Shown here in pieces: positions 20,818 through 30,232 of a stretch of 36,955 nt of DNA. The stretch covers positions 1 to 36,955 of the forward strand of contig JBBHKE010000445.1 of the NCBI GenBank assembly GCA_037447655.1, given 5' to 3'. The first letter of the stretch is position 1. Each line of letters opens with the position of its first letter. The stretch comes from Zygnema cylindricum. Its lineage: Eukaryota; Streptophyta; Zygnematophyceae; Zygnematales; Zygnemataceae. The translations under genes were made by a program, and so were the position numbers. The notes below the pieces were generated by a model that had not been told where the DNA came from, ran no database searches, and worked only from the letters and a program-made list of their open reading frames with translations.

Positions 20818-21195
20818 TTAGTTTTTTTTGTTTTCATTCGCTAATCTACTTGATATGTCGCGCAAACTCCATTTGTTCACAAATTGGCGATCTTGCAACC
20901 TGTCCAATGCCGTACTTAATGTTACCTTATTTTCCTTTGCTAATCTACCAACTTCTACCAAGATGACATTCCAATTATAAAACTTCCGAGATTCTCCTAT
21001 CCTCCAACTATTTCCACTTGATTCCAACTGCGGGATGGAAGGAAGTCCACCTATACCATCATGGTATGCTTTCCACACATCTTTTACCATGTGTAGTCGA
21101 GCTCCAATTTGTGTCATCAACGAAACTTGATTTGAGTTTTCTTGTGATGGAACAGGACGTGGAAATTTTTTAGTTGTTCTTGTCGTTTCTACAGG
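20818..21195 (-). other. GCR1_C-like DNA-binding domain
   Basis: After a Thr/Lys-rich linker (TPVETTRTTKKFPRP) the frame gives VKDVWKAYHDGIGGLPSI, a Trp-Arg pair (NSWRIGESRKFYNW), VILVEVGRLAKEN, and ALDRLQDRQFVNKWSLRDIS, ending at TAA 20818. This W-x-E/A-Y ... P-S-I ... W-R ... F-Y-x-x-x-x-x-I/V pattern fits the GCR1_C family of fungal glycolysis activators and Cryptons. Confidence 0.75.
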
Positions 21196-21740
21196 GGTTT
21201 CATGTTTTCTTCGTCTTCACTTCGAGGAAGATTACGTTCAGGAGTCCCAATTCCCATAACTGATTCATTTTCTGTTGATCTATTTTGATTTTCACAGGGT
21301 TGTGTTTCATGCAAGTTATCTCTGTGACCGTTCATCAAGTGCATTATATGGGTTAACTTCTCATATATGTTGCACATTTTCATTTTGAAACTTGAAAGTG
21401 TCTCTTTTAAATAACACATTTCCTCTCCAATAAAATCAATCTTTCTTCCACAAGTTTGACTCCACATAAATAGCGAATCAACTGATTTTCCCACATGTGA
21501 GATCGTAATCGACACATTTGTTTCGACATCAGCAATTGAAGCCCACATGACTTATGGTTCAAAACACGTTTTTTTGACTTCACCTTTGAACGACGTCCAC
21601 AAAAGAGATTGGAAGAGTTTGTGCTTGAATATAGGAAGATCGGGAAATAAATCTTGGAAAAAAACATTGTCTTGTAAAAACATTGTTTTACGCCATAACA
21701 TGGTGTGAAGGAAATTTTGAGCGCTTAAATCTCGTTCAGA
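21189..21740 (-). other. Crypton-like exon 6, first part
   Basis: Encodes NFLHTMLWRKTMFLQDN, VFFQDLFPDLPIFKHKLFQ, then a stop at about 21550. MWASIADVETNVSITISHV, MCYLKETLSSFKMKMCNIY, and a polar tail follow. The F-L-Q-D block is the segment found between YR and GCR1_C in Cryptons (family knowledge, unsearched). The helical stretch at 21480-21320 may be coiled coil. The frame changes near 21195 into the GCR1_C part. Confidence 0.7.
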
Positions 21741-22021
21741 TTAAGAAGCTCGAGCATTTTTTTGCACAAAATAATATTTGTATGTTTTAATAGAAAAGTA
21801 ATTCATTAAGTATAAGACAAAAAAAAAAAATCATTGAATACAAAATAAAAGAATGTGACTAAGAGAGAAAAAAAAGAAATAAATAAAAAAAGAGGTAGGG
21901 GGAAAGAGAGAAAATGAAAGAAAAAAAAACAATTAAAAGAAAAAAAAACCAAAAAATATTTATAAAAAACAACATGAAAGCAAGAAATACAATTGAAAAA
22001 ATAAAAAAATAATTCAAAAAA

Positions 22022-22022
<1 letters not shown>

Positions 22023-22072
<50 letters not shown>
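22023..22072 (+). repeat. A50 homopolymer
   Basis: Fifty uninterrupted A, inside the predicted intron 22220 to about 21740 of the Crypton-like gene (poly-T on its coding strand). Confidence 0.9.
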
Positions 22073-22073
<1 letters not shown>

Positions 22074-22220
22074 AAAAAAAAAGTCAAAAAGTAGAACAAA
22101 AACCAATATATATAACAGAAAAATGGAATAACATAAAGAAAATGTGACGAACATAAAACACAAAATATTACTTAACACAAAATTTAGTGATATAAATGGT
22201 GAGAGTTGTTTTAAACATAC

Positions 22221-22589
22221 CGTTGGCTGCTCAGCATATGCGGTTTTGACCCACGGCCACAACATATTACAAAGAGTAGTAGGGGAATTCACCTTTGGAA
22301 CGAGGTAAAAAATATTTTCTGGTGTTGTTTTCGTGGCCGGAAGCTTGAAGTAGAATGTCTGTTGGCAAATCCGTGATATACGAATACGAAAAATGGTCAG
22401 ACTTCCAACGTCCCATCACTTTGATGGCTTCTCGATCAACAAATCCGTGACATACGAATACGAAAAATGGTCAGACGTCCAACGTCCCATCACTTTGATG
22501 GCTTCTCGATCAACAAATCCGTGACATACGAATACGAAAAATGGTCAGACGTCCAACGTCCCATCACTTTGATGGCTTCTCGATCAGCA
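22221..22589 (-). other. Crypton-like exon 5: catalytic tyrosine, triplicated
   Basis: Acceptor AAATATTTCAG precedes 22589; phase matches exon 4 (LATGG|ADREAIKVMGRW). The segment MGRW to SYSYVTDL, which holds the expected nucleophilic Tyr, is present three times with a 74-bp period. LPTDILLQASGHE follows. A frame slip after it leads to FYLVPKVNSPTTLC and WPWVKTAYAEQP, ending at a GTATGT donor (22220-22215). Confidence 0.8.
22366..22587 (-). repeat. Three exact 74-bp tandem copies over the catalytic Tyr codon
   Basis: Unit boundaries CAAATCCGTGA at 22366, 22440 and 22514. Two copies are identical; the leftmost differs at two bases (TGATATACG and CAGACTTCC). 74 is not a multiple of three, so each copy shifts the frame. 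Confidence 0.93.
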
Positions 22590-22707
22590 CTGAAATATTT
22601 ACCATAAAGAAAAATCAAATTTGGAAAATTAGAACATACATAACAAAACTTGATTATTTAAAATAAATGCATGATAAAAATCAAATGATAAGTTTACAAA
22701 AACGCAC

Positions 22708-23048
22708 CCTCCTGTTGCCAACATTGTCGCTCCTTGGCCACGTCCAGCATAGGTTTTATGTGATAAGGAAATATTTTTTGTTTTGAATGTTTTTTTTATG
22801 TACTGAAACTGTGTATTATAACAGAGAGGCTGTATGAACGGAGTTTTTTCTCCTTTTTCATCTTTCGCTAAAACTCTCCCTTTCGTGAAGGGTTCCCCAT
22901 ACCAAGTTTGTTTCGTCGTAAATTTGGGAACTGCGTTTTTATTTGTAGCGAATTCCCACCTCCAAAAAATCTGTTGGGCCATAGCACCTACTGGACAAAT
23001 AAGAAAGTCCAAGTGACGCATGCATCTGATAAATTATGCACGGCCATT
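22708..23048 (-). other. Crypton-like exon 4: YR catalytic part
   Basis: Acceptor TTTTATCCGCAG precedes 23048. It encodes NGRA, a TAA stop, then FIRCMRHLDFLICPVGAMAQ, WYGEPFTKGRVLAK, FIQPLCYNTQFQYIKK, and HKTYAGRGQGATMLATGG. In Crypton YRs the last motif is typically K-T-H-A-G-R, so the catalytic His is Tyr here. The exon ends at a GTGCGT donor (22707-22702) in phase 2. Confidence 0.8.
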
Positions 23049-23110
23049 CTGCGGATAAAAGATACAATAAAAAAAACCCCAAACAAATAGTAAAATTTAT
23101 TTTTAGGGGT

Positions 23111-23330
23111 ATGTACAACACATTACAAAAATGCACATTTCGTTAAAGCTTTAGTTTTACAGATTACTTACCACATTAGTTTTCTCATTTCTTGTTACCA
23201 TTGCCAAAACACAAGGGTTATCTACAAAACATTACAAAAACACACATTTCGTTAAAGCTCCAGTTTTATAGATTACTTACCACATTAGTTTTCCCATTTT
23301 TAATAACCATTGCCAAAACACAACCCTTAT
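23111..23330 (-). repeat. 109-bp tandem duplication across an exon end and donor site
   Basis: Two adjacent copies of the exon-3 tail (VLAMV...KTNV), its GTAAGT donor and the start of the intron. Landmarks GATTACTTACCACATTAG lie at 23162 and 23271. The extra copy reads VLAMVTRNEKTNV with its own donor (23171-23166) and a plausible acceptor GTTTTGTAG before it. Confidence 0.8.
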
Positions 23331-23446
23331 CCGGCCCAAGATAAGGAAGATCATACGAAAAAACATCCGCTAGCGGAACATTTTTGGAATCAATTTTTGG
23401 AATCATCGCCAAACTGAGACACGCGTGGTTCATGATAAATTGACTC
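23281..23446 (-). other. Crypton-like exon 3
   Basis: A 166-bp exon between an acceptor TTTTTGAAG (23447 and beyond) and a canonical donor GTAAGT (23280-23275). It encodes FIMNHACLSLAMIPK, LADVFSYDLPYLGPDKG and LAMVIKNGKTNV without a stop. The G-K-T-N motif before the catalytic half is typical of Crypton/Ndc10-like YR proteins. Confidence 0.75.
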
Positions 23447-23915
23447 CTTCAAAAATAAAAAACAAAACAAAAAAGAGACAAAAAATGACAATGTTACAAA
23501 TATAATGTGAAATCTCTTTAAAAAAAATGCACCTTTTCTCCCAAAAACAATAATTACATCACAAAAAAAAAAAAGATAAAACAACGCAAACAAAAAAAAA
23601 TTACAATGTTACAAACACAATGGGAGCTTTATTTTAAAAGAATGTATACATCCTCCCAAAATAACAAAAATCGCATAAAACTTTCGTCCCCGTTTTAAAT
23701 AGACTTTGGAGTTAACCCCTAAAAACTTGCATAATCTCTAAAACACATGCTAAACAAAATATAATATGAAGTTAAAAAAAGAATCCAAACCCTAAAACAA
23801 TAAAATCGGATAAGAATCTGAAAAGAAATGCACCTAATAAAATAAAGTGTAAAGTAAAAAACTACATGAATCGAAAAAATGAAATATAAGATTTAGGACT
23901 TTTATCGATACATAC

Positions 23916-24446
23916 CTCACTTAAATGTTGGTGTATGGTTCCAACCCCAACTTTTTTTATTTGTGCTTTCCATCGGCCAACTCCAACCAGAATGTTGAAA
24001 ACCCTTTGTAATCTTCGAGAGAATACGCTTCTCGTATGCCTTCCGACGGTCTTCATGGTTTATTTTTTAAAAAATTGATGTGTTTTTTTTAGACTCTTGT
24101 AAAAGTTTTTGGATGATATTGTTGTCTCTAAGGTTTTCACCCCCCCTCCTTTTATGGCTAATTGCGTTTTATATGAGTCTTGAAGTCCTTTCACCCATTG
24201 TATCAGTGTGGTATAGCTTCTAATTTTGTTATTCTCTAGTAGTCTAATAACCCCATCAGGTGTAATAGCTACATTTGGGTGCACTTGTGCACTCCAAAAA
24301 AAATCATACTGATTTAAACCTACTTGATAAGCTTGTGTTGTGTTTGGGTTACGTTGATTTAATGTATCTCTGATGATCCGTGCTCGATCTGACTCACTAT
24401 ATTGTGGGGGGGTTTTTATTCCTACATTGTTATTTTCACCTTCCAA
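23916..24446 (-). other. Crypton-like exon(s) 1-2: core-binding domain
   Basis: From 24446 (TTG in the open frame; no convincing ATG, so the true start may lie in an upstream exon) the frame gives SDRARIIRDTLNQRNPNTTQ and a helix-rich segment to about 24160. At a G8 run near 24140 coding appears to slip frame: LRDNNIIQKLLQESKK is in a different frame from the start. RRKAYEKRILSKITKGF follows after a TAA. It ends at 23916 by a GTATGT donor (23915-23910). The R-x-x-Y-x-x-R-x-x-x-x-I-x-x-G-(F/Y) pattern is what places it as Crypton-like. Confidence 0.7.
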
Positions 24447-24510
24447 ATGAACAATTTTTTGACAGTTTCCAAATGCGAGCCATGAGACAATACAAGGTAA
24501 AAAAATTGGA

Positions 24511-24713
24511 AAATTCCCTTACGCCAAAAAAACATTGAAAAGAAAAAAAATATGAAGAAGAAAAAAAACAAACATAATAAAAAGAAAATAAAAAGAAAAA
24601 CCTTTAAAAAGTTTAATTTAAAATAAAAGTGATGAAAGAAAAACAAGTAAAGCAATAAAAAGGGTAAACTAAAAAAAAAACAAACAAAAACGAAAATACA
24701 AAATTGTAAGTTA
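24511..24713. other. A-rich stretch upstream of the Crypton-like gene
   Basis: Low-complexity A/G-rich DNA without coding signal. It may hold the 5' exon or promoter, but nothing specific is visible. Confidence 0.35.
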
Positions 24714-24870
24714 AGGGTTGGGCTGTAAGATTTAGGGTTAGGCTGTAGGATTTAGGGTTAGGAAGTAGGATTTAGGGTTAAGCTGTAGGATTTAGAGTTA
24801 AGCTGTAGGATTTAGGGTTAGGCTGAGGATTTAAGGTTACGCTGTAAAGTTTAGCTGTAGGGTTTAACAC
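24714..24870 (+). repeat. TTTAGGG-type minisatellite
   Basis: About seven degenerate 20-bp units of GCTGTAGGATTTAGGGTTAG. Each core holds TTTAGGGTTA, the plant/alga-type telomere motif, but interleaved with GCTGTAGG, so it is not a plain telomere array. Confidence 0.85.
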
Positions 24871-24899
24871 TAGATACTTTAAAACGCTAATAAAAACCT

Positions 24900-25200
24900 A
24901 TGGTTAAAGCGTACGTAATAAATAGATTAACGTACGCCCGTATTTACTTACATTTAAAACAATACAATTTGAAACGTAATCATTTGCGATTCATACTGAA
25001 AAAAAGTTTATTCACATTTAAGCGTACGAAATTCGCGCGGAAAGTCAACGTACATTGGAGAGTACGAAGCGTACGGAATTCGCGCAAAGAGGTAATCTAC
25101 CATAGAGAGTATGGAATTAAATTTTACCACGTACAGACATCAGCCAGGAGAGTTAATCTACATTGAAAAGTACGGAATTTCGCTTTCGACCGTACAAAAA
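24900..25200. repeat. Diverged GTACG-rich short tandem repeats
   Basis: Blocks of about 45-60 bp ending in GAGAGTACG / GAAAAGTACGGAATT recur (near 25060, 25105, 25170), with ACGGAATTCGCGC- and AATCTAC-type cores. An open frame crosses it but follows the repeat, so I do not call a gene. Confidence 0.45.
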
Positions 25201-25798
25201 TTGATAAATAACGTCACATTTTGGAGTAAGTAAATCGTACATGCGGATTTGTCTTAAAATTTTTAAAATTTGAATATAACATAACTTCTCCGCTTTTAGA
25301 ATACCTTCTCCTCCTTTCAAAATACTCGTTCAATGATGGTTGTAGGATATATTTATACTCTCCGCGTATGATCCTCATTTCACGTAGCGTACTAAAAAAA
25401 AATCGACTATAGCGCCCAAGGACGACAATATGATTGTATTTTTTGTTTTGTTTTTAATGTCATATTTGAAGTGTTCTCACATGACGAGAGGCTTATTTTT
25501 TTATTTTTTTAATGCCAAAGGTTAAGTGTTCTCACGTGACGCGCGACTTAGTTGTTTGACGGATTAAATGGTAATGTTTAAAATGTGAACGCTACTTAAT
25601 TTACGTAGATATTTTGAGTCACGATCGCGATTTACATGTTCTCATGTGACGCGCGTGACTATATTTGTAGCGAATGCTCTATATGAGAACGCTTTAAGTA
25701 TGAACATTTTGTTTTTTTTGTCCATCTTACCTAATCTGCGAGGAGACTCCTAAAAAAAAATTCTCCACGGTTCGCGCGATATTTTTTGTCCTTATCAA
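25201..25798. repeat. Non-coding stretch with a repeated GTTCTCACGTGACGCGCG motif
   Basis: Variants at about 25470 (GTTCTCACATGACGAGAG), 25528 (GTTCTCACGTGACGCGCG) and 25639 (GTTCTCATGTGACGCGCG). No gene is recognised. Confidence 0.5.
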
Positions 25799-25801
25799 TA
25801 A

Positions 25802-26465
25802 GGGCATGGTTACATCAGGAGGTCTCTGTAATAGTACGGACAACAAAATTCATATATTAGAGAGGCCTCGGTTACATCGCGTATCGTTTGTAAATAAGTT
25901 TTTACATACGTGTTCCGATTTGAATGGCTCCACGTAAGTCGACGATCAAATCTAAAAAATCGCAAAGATTTGGAAACCGACCATTTTCGTATACAAATCC
26001 GTACTTGCGTATTTCGTACTTGTACTTTGCAAGTGTACCGCGTAAATGTACCTCAGAGATCTCCTACACTCTGCTGACTTTCAGGAAAAAACAATTTTTA
26101 TTTTCGGCAAAGATTTTACTGTCACCTTGTCTGAAAGCACGTGACTTTGGGGACGTGTGAAAAATTTCATTTTTCATCGACAACCGTGTGTATCTTCCAT
26201 GTGTAGCGAATTGACTAGTTATGTATTGGTGAACCCACCTCCGCGAGGTGGGTTCACCAATACAGAGGCGTATGGAGCGATTGCTTCGCAGATGAAGACC
26301 ATTGTTTAATCAGACTGTCGACGTCTTCTCCTAGATAATTGGAGAATCGTAATCTTATTTTTTGTAATGTTGTTTTCAAGAAACTCACGAAAATATAGTA
26401 CGCATGGTACGGGCAAGTACAAAATTATGTATTAAACCTCACTTTTCGTCTGTGTAACCATACCC
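25802..26465 (+). mobile_element. F: 664-bp Harbinger/Tourist-like element
   Basis: Terminal repeats GGGCATGGTTACA (25802-25814) and TGTAACCATACCC (26453-26465), one mismatch, flanked by TAA at 25799-25801 and 26466-26468. GGG termini with a TAA/TTA duplication fit PIF/Harbinger. It carries no transposase; a 78-codon frame at 25924-26160 has no family signature. It contains the palindrome at 26222-26264. Termini differ from C1/C2, so it is a separate family. Confidence 0.8.
26222..26264. repeat. Perfect palindrome, 20-bp arms, 3-nt centre
   Basis: Left arm TGTATTGGTGAACCCACCTC (26222-26241), centre CGC, right arm its exact reverse complement (26245-26264). It lies inside element F. Confidence 0.95.
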
Positions 26466-26468
26466 TAA

Positions 26469-26900
26469 CTAGGAGGGATTTACATTGCCAGGGCAAAATC
26501 CTCCTCGAAGGTCCGCCGCCTGCCAAATAGGACCTCCCTCCAATGTCTAATACGACTACGGTTCTGGTAATGGCTGGTTAGTGGCTACCAGTGTGGGGAG
26601 ACACTTGTCGGAACATGCTGCGATATGTTTTTGGAAAAAATAGGTCGACGGAGGTGAATCTTCTATGTCAACGAAGTTTTTTTTCTCACAAGTTTTTTTA
26701 ACATGCAAGAGACGACGTCGTACAGTAAATCTTTCTGTTTTGTACAAATTAGCAGGTGTAAATAATAGTACATGTAAAGCACAACACGAATCGCTATTAA
26801 TTTTGTTTCGGTGCCCATAGATTACCACCATTGAGACCAAAATCTAATTCAAACCACTATTTTATATTTTTTGCTAATGTAGACACAACTAATTATTTTG
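26469..26900. other. Unassigned sequence
   Basis: A 94-codon minus-strand frame (26840-26556) has no recognisable motif, and I do not call it a gene. Nothing else stands out. Confidence 0.35.
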
Positions 26901-26904
26901 GATT

Positions 26905-27500
26905 ACAACTAACACCGTGAATTACTATTAGCGTTAATAACGCTAATTAGGCTCCTCCGAGTTTTGACCCTCGGACCTAAAATAGGATTAATAACTCTAG
27001 TTGTTTTTTACGTTAATATAGGTACTATTTAATTAGCGTTAATAACACTAATTTGGATAATTTTTAAACACCATAGTGTGCGAAATGTGTGTCTGTACTT
27101 GAGTTCCTCGTTATTTCGTACAATCGTACAGAAAGAGTGTTAGATAAAGGCGTCGACACGTGAAGTGAGTGTGTAGACACGAAAAAGCGCACTCAAACTT
27201 GGGAGGCGTCGACACCTGAAAGCGAGTGCGTAGTAGACACGAAAAAGCGCATTCGAACATGATTCCCAGTGACAAGGACAGGGAGAAATCACGCAAACCT
27301 CTTCTCACATGTTCAAACGTCGACTATGTGAACACAAGCTATACCGGCTACACTATGGGAAAAATGTACCCAAATTAGAGTTATGTATAAACTAGAGTAA
27401 ATGTTTTCATAACAAAGGTCCTTAAACCCAAATTAGATTAATAACACTAATTGTTGTAACTACTTTTTAACGCTAATAGCGATTCACTCTGTAGTTCAAG
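26905..27500. mobile_element. E2: relative of E1 with inverted ends
   Basis: Ends show inverted similarity: GTGAATTACTATTAGCGTTAA on the left and TTAACGCTAATAGCGATTCAC on the right. The interior (27085-27370) matches the E1 sub-repeats, e.g. TAAAGGCGTCGACACG, GAGTGCGTAGTAGACACG, and CACATGTTCAAACGTCGA. Inside it, GGCGTCGACACGTGAA / GGCGTCGACACCTGAA units repeat. No target duplication is found, so the ends are approximate. Confidence 0.55.
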
Positions 27501-27529
27501 AGGTATCCACAGAGTACTATGCAAAACAT

Positions 27530-28110
27530 GGCATTCCGTACTCTAATTGTTTATTTTATTGAAAGATAACATAAAAAGTGTCGCGTAACGACGTCACACT
27601 CGAAAGTGGGTGAGGTTTATACAAAGAAACTCAATAAACAATAGGGGATTATGACGTGAAATTGTTCTTGCAAGTTTAAAGGTAGGTTATATGAACCGTA
27701 ACGTCTTGTGTCGCGATAATTCTTACCGCGATAAACAGTATATTCGATTTATCAAATAGTGAATCAGCATGACGCACGATATGTCGATAAAGGACCAACA
27801 AAAACTAGCGCGACAAATTTGGTAGGGGGTTTGTACAGCTTTACTACCAAAACATCGTACAAAAAGTGTAAGGGACCTAAGTTATAAGCCTCATATGCTC
27901 ATAATATTCCCTTGAGTTATAAGATACATTGAATATCGAACGATTAGAGGGCCTTGTATACTGCTCCAATACCAACAAAAATTAGCGTCATGTATTAAGT
28001 TGGAGGCAGGTGTCTGTACAGCTTCAGTAAAAAAGTTAGCCGCACGAAATTGAATTTACATAAAGCAATAGGGGACCACGAGGGCACTAGTGGGGGATGT
28101 TCACTCTTTT
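27530..28110. repeat. Weak direct repeats, non-coding
   Basis: ACCAACAAAAACTAGCG...TGTACAGCTT (27797) recurs as ACCAACAAAAATTAGCG...TGTACAGCTTC (27971), and CAATAGGGGA recurs at about 27640 and 28068. A further E1-like block (GTGTCGCGTAACGACGTC) lies at about 27578. Confidence 0.5.
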
Positions 28111-29179
28111 TTTCGTAGACCAATGTATGGTGGTATCGCAATAGTAAATTCCTTCGCGATGTTAGCCTTGTCGATATTGAAAGACGATAAATCGACTATG
28201 GATAGGTAAAATAGGCAGATATCTAATATCGACAAGAGGCTCTCGATACACAAACACAAATTTAGGATGTGGCCAAAGGGTACAAGGGCACAAATGATTT
28301 CTCTATAAATGACAATGACTTATACGGCCCAAGCTTTGGTTTCAAATCGCATTTCACCTTGACACGTGACTAACGATTTACATTTATAAGATTACTTGTG
28401 AACCTAACCAATTAGACTCGAATATTTATGCGATTTTACTAACAAAATTTACACAAACATGGTTTCGTTATGAAAGTCGCTGAGCATCACTTTCCAACCG
28501 ATACTTTTGACAACAAAGATGTCACTACACGGATCCCTTTGCCTTTTTATCCAGTTTGCCTTACTAACCTTGACACCATCCGCGCTTCATATTGTCCGAC
28601 GCACAACAACAACAAAGTGTAGCGGATAAAAATGTTTAATGATAATTTCACCATAGGTTTCCATTTTTGGTCTCTCGTTCGGGGGATCGACTGTACGGCC
28701 GTACTATTGTACTCTCTATTAGTCAACAACCTTAATCGCCTACAAAACACCTTATCGCCAAGATTTGTTGATTTCAAAATATAGCTCGCTAGTGACTTTT
28801 CGTATGGGTTTTTCCTACCTATACGAGCCGTGATAGATTCGTAATTCTCTCTTATAACAATACTTGTTCGATTCAGATATTACGTACGAAACACACGAAC
28901 GAATAATAGAAGCATTTAGCATCTAAAGATTTTGAAACATTAATTTAATGCGTACCCGATTTTTCTACCGGTACAGTTTTTATCCATTTACCTGTTACGA
29001 GGTTCGTATATTTTCGCGTTTCTTAAGGTTAATTAATGGGCATTTTAAGGTTGTTAGGGTACATTTTCGTACATCCGCATATATTTCAGTACAACAACCT
29101 TACATTTATTTTACTCTTACGACGCATAGGTTGCGTATATTTTTGTATTTTTTTTGGATATTTAAGGGGATTTTAGGGT
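28111..29179. other. Unassigned sequence
   Basis: No gene recognised. A short inverted repeat CTTGTCGATATT/AATATCGACAAG lies near 28166-28236. Confidence 0.35.
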
Positions 29180-30232
29180 TGTTAATGTAGAAATTAATGG
29201 TTTTAAAGTATTTTCTAGGTCTGAATAGAAATAAAGAAGCCGAGGCAGTCTACCTCTAACTTCTCTCTCCAACTCTCTAACTTGTCGCAGTCACTGAGAA
29301 ATTGGAGAGGAAGCTAGAGCCATGGCTACCTAGGCTATCCTGAGGTTTATGGGAAACTTCTTTTAGTCAAGGGATTAATTACTAAAAGGTATGTGCCGGC
29401 GACAGGATTTGATCCTGATACCTGCCGGCCGTCAGAGAGTAGATAGCCGGTAGCCTTAGCCGTTAAATCTAGAAGTAGTATTACATAGTATATAGTACGA
29501 TAATGATTTAAACATTTACACGTAAGATAAATCATTTAACTATAACTGTTAACAGGATACATAGATATGGTAGTGTAAAAGTACGAATTGCGGTACGAAT
29601 AAGAAATCAATACCGCGCAATTATTTCGTAAGCGAAATAAATACCGCGCATGTATTTATTACGGCTACGATCAAATGCGAGTTTAATCGGACAGTCGGAA
29701 TTAGCGCCGAGATCGCGGAAGAAGAATTCCGCGGTTTGTGGGCATCGCAACATCGGATGACATGTGGCGATGTTACATTGGAGCGCGGCATCTTCGAGGA
29801 TTAAAGGAGCGAATCCGGATATTCCACGTGTGGACATTTAGGCCATGTTGTACAATGTCCGTACATAAAGTACACTGGCAGCTGTACTTTTGCGTACAGG
29901 CTGTATTCTGATTGGTTCCGTACATCAGTAGATAGAGTCTGTAAGAGAGATAGGACTTAGAAAAATTAGAAGATAGGAACCTCTCTCCCAGAGAGCTTCT
30001 GTACAAAAGGTCACCTTTGACCCTCCATAACTTACTGCTCGAGGAAGCAAATTCAGAGATTCTTTTTGCTATCGACTCAGGGGAGTCTTGCCTTCAGAGG
30101 GGTGAAGGTGGTCAGAGTATTTGTCTGCCAGGGTGGCAGTTATTTTTGCTTAAACACAAAGGGGTTAGGATTATCCTAGAGGCTTCTTGGAAGCTGTCCA
30201 CTCTGAGGACTTATGGAGGTCTCAGAGTTTCA
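29180..30232 (+). repeat. 5' LTR of A2 (family A)
   Basis: Starts TGTTAATGTAG and shares GTATTTTCTAGGTC and GTCTACCTCTAACT with the start of the A3 LTR on its own strand. It ends ...ATGGAG...TTTCA at 30232, matching the A1 and A3 LTR ends. It contains the tRNA-like block and the open leader stretch (30017-30244) also seen in A1 and A3. Confidence 0.78.
29388..29466 (-). other. tRNA-like block in the A2 LTR, antisense to the element
   Basis: The minus strand has GGCTAAGGCTACCGGC (A-box position), repeated CCGGC pairs, and the T-arm-like CAGGATCAAATCCTG with the B-box-like GGATCAAATCC (one mismatch). It aligns with the A3 block at 34011-34073. Confidence 0.45.

Larger units (their letters stand above)
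20818..24510 (-). pseudogene. Crypton-like tyrosine recombinase gene with GCR1_C-type C-terminus
   Basis: Cryptons are DNA transposons moved by a tyrosine recombinase (YR), many with a C-terminal GCR1_C DNA-binding domain. In order on the minus strand: core-binding part (NPNTTQAYQVGLNQYDFFW), RRKAYEKRILSKITKGF, LADVFSYDLPYLGPDKG to NGKTNV, CPVGAMAQQIFWRWEF, HKTYAGRGQGATM, DREAIKVMGRW and SYSYVTDLP (catalytic Tyr region), WPWVKTAY, FLQDNVFFQDLFPDLPIF, and the GCR1_C-like end. The motif order and the last block are, from memory, those of Cryptons. GT-AG introns are needed to join the parts, and one splice (22708/22589) restores phase exactly. Frameshifts, stops and two internal tandem duplications show it is broken. 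A domesticated recombinase is the main alternative. Confidence 0.82.

Noticed and set aside
21806-22292. Phe-rich minus-strand open frames
   Set aside because: They are translated poly-T/A50 low-complexity DNA in the predicted intron of the Crypton-like gene.
24714-24870. True telomere end
   Set aside because: TTTAGGG is interrupted by GCTGTAGG in every unit and sequence continues on both sides.
24900-25166. 88-codon plus-strand gene
   Set aside because: The frame follows GTACG-rich tandem repeats; Arg/Lys/Tyr-rich low complexity.
26556-26840. 94-codon minus-strand gene
   Set aside because: No motif, no upstream context, and length within chance for this composition.
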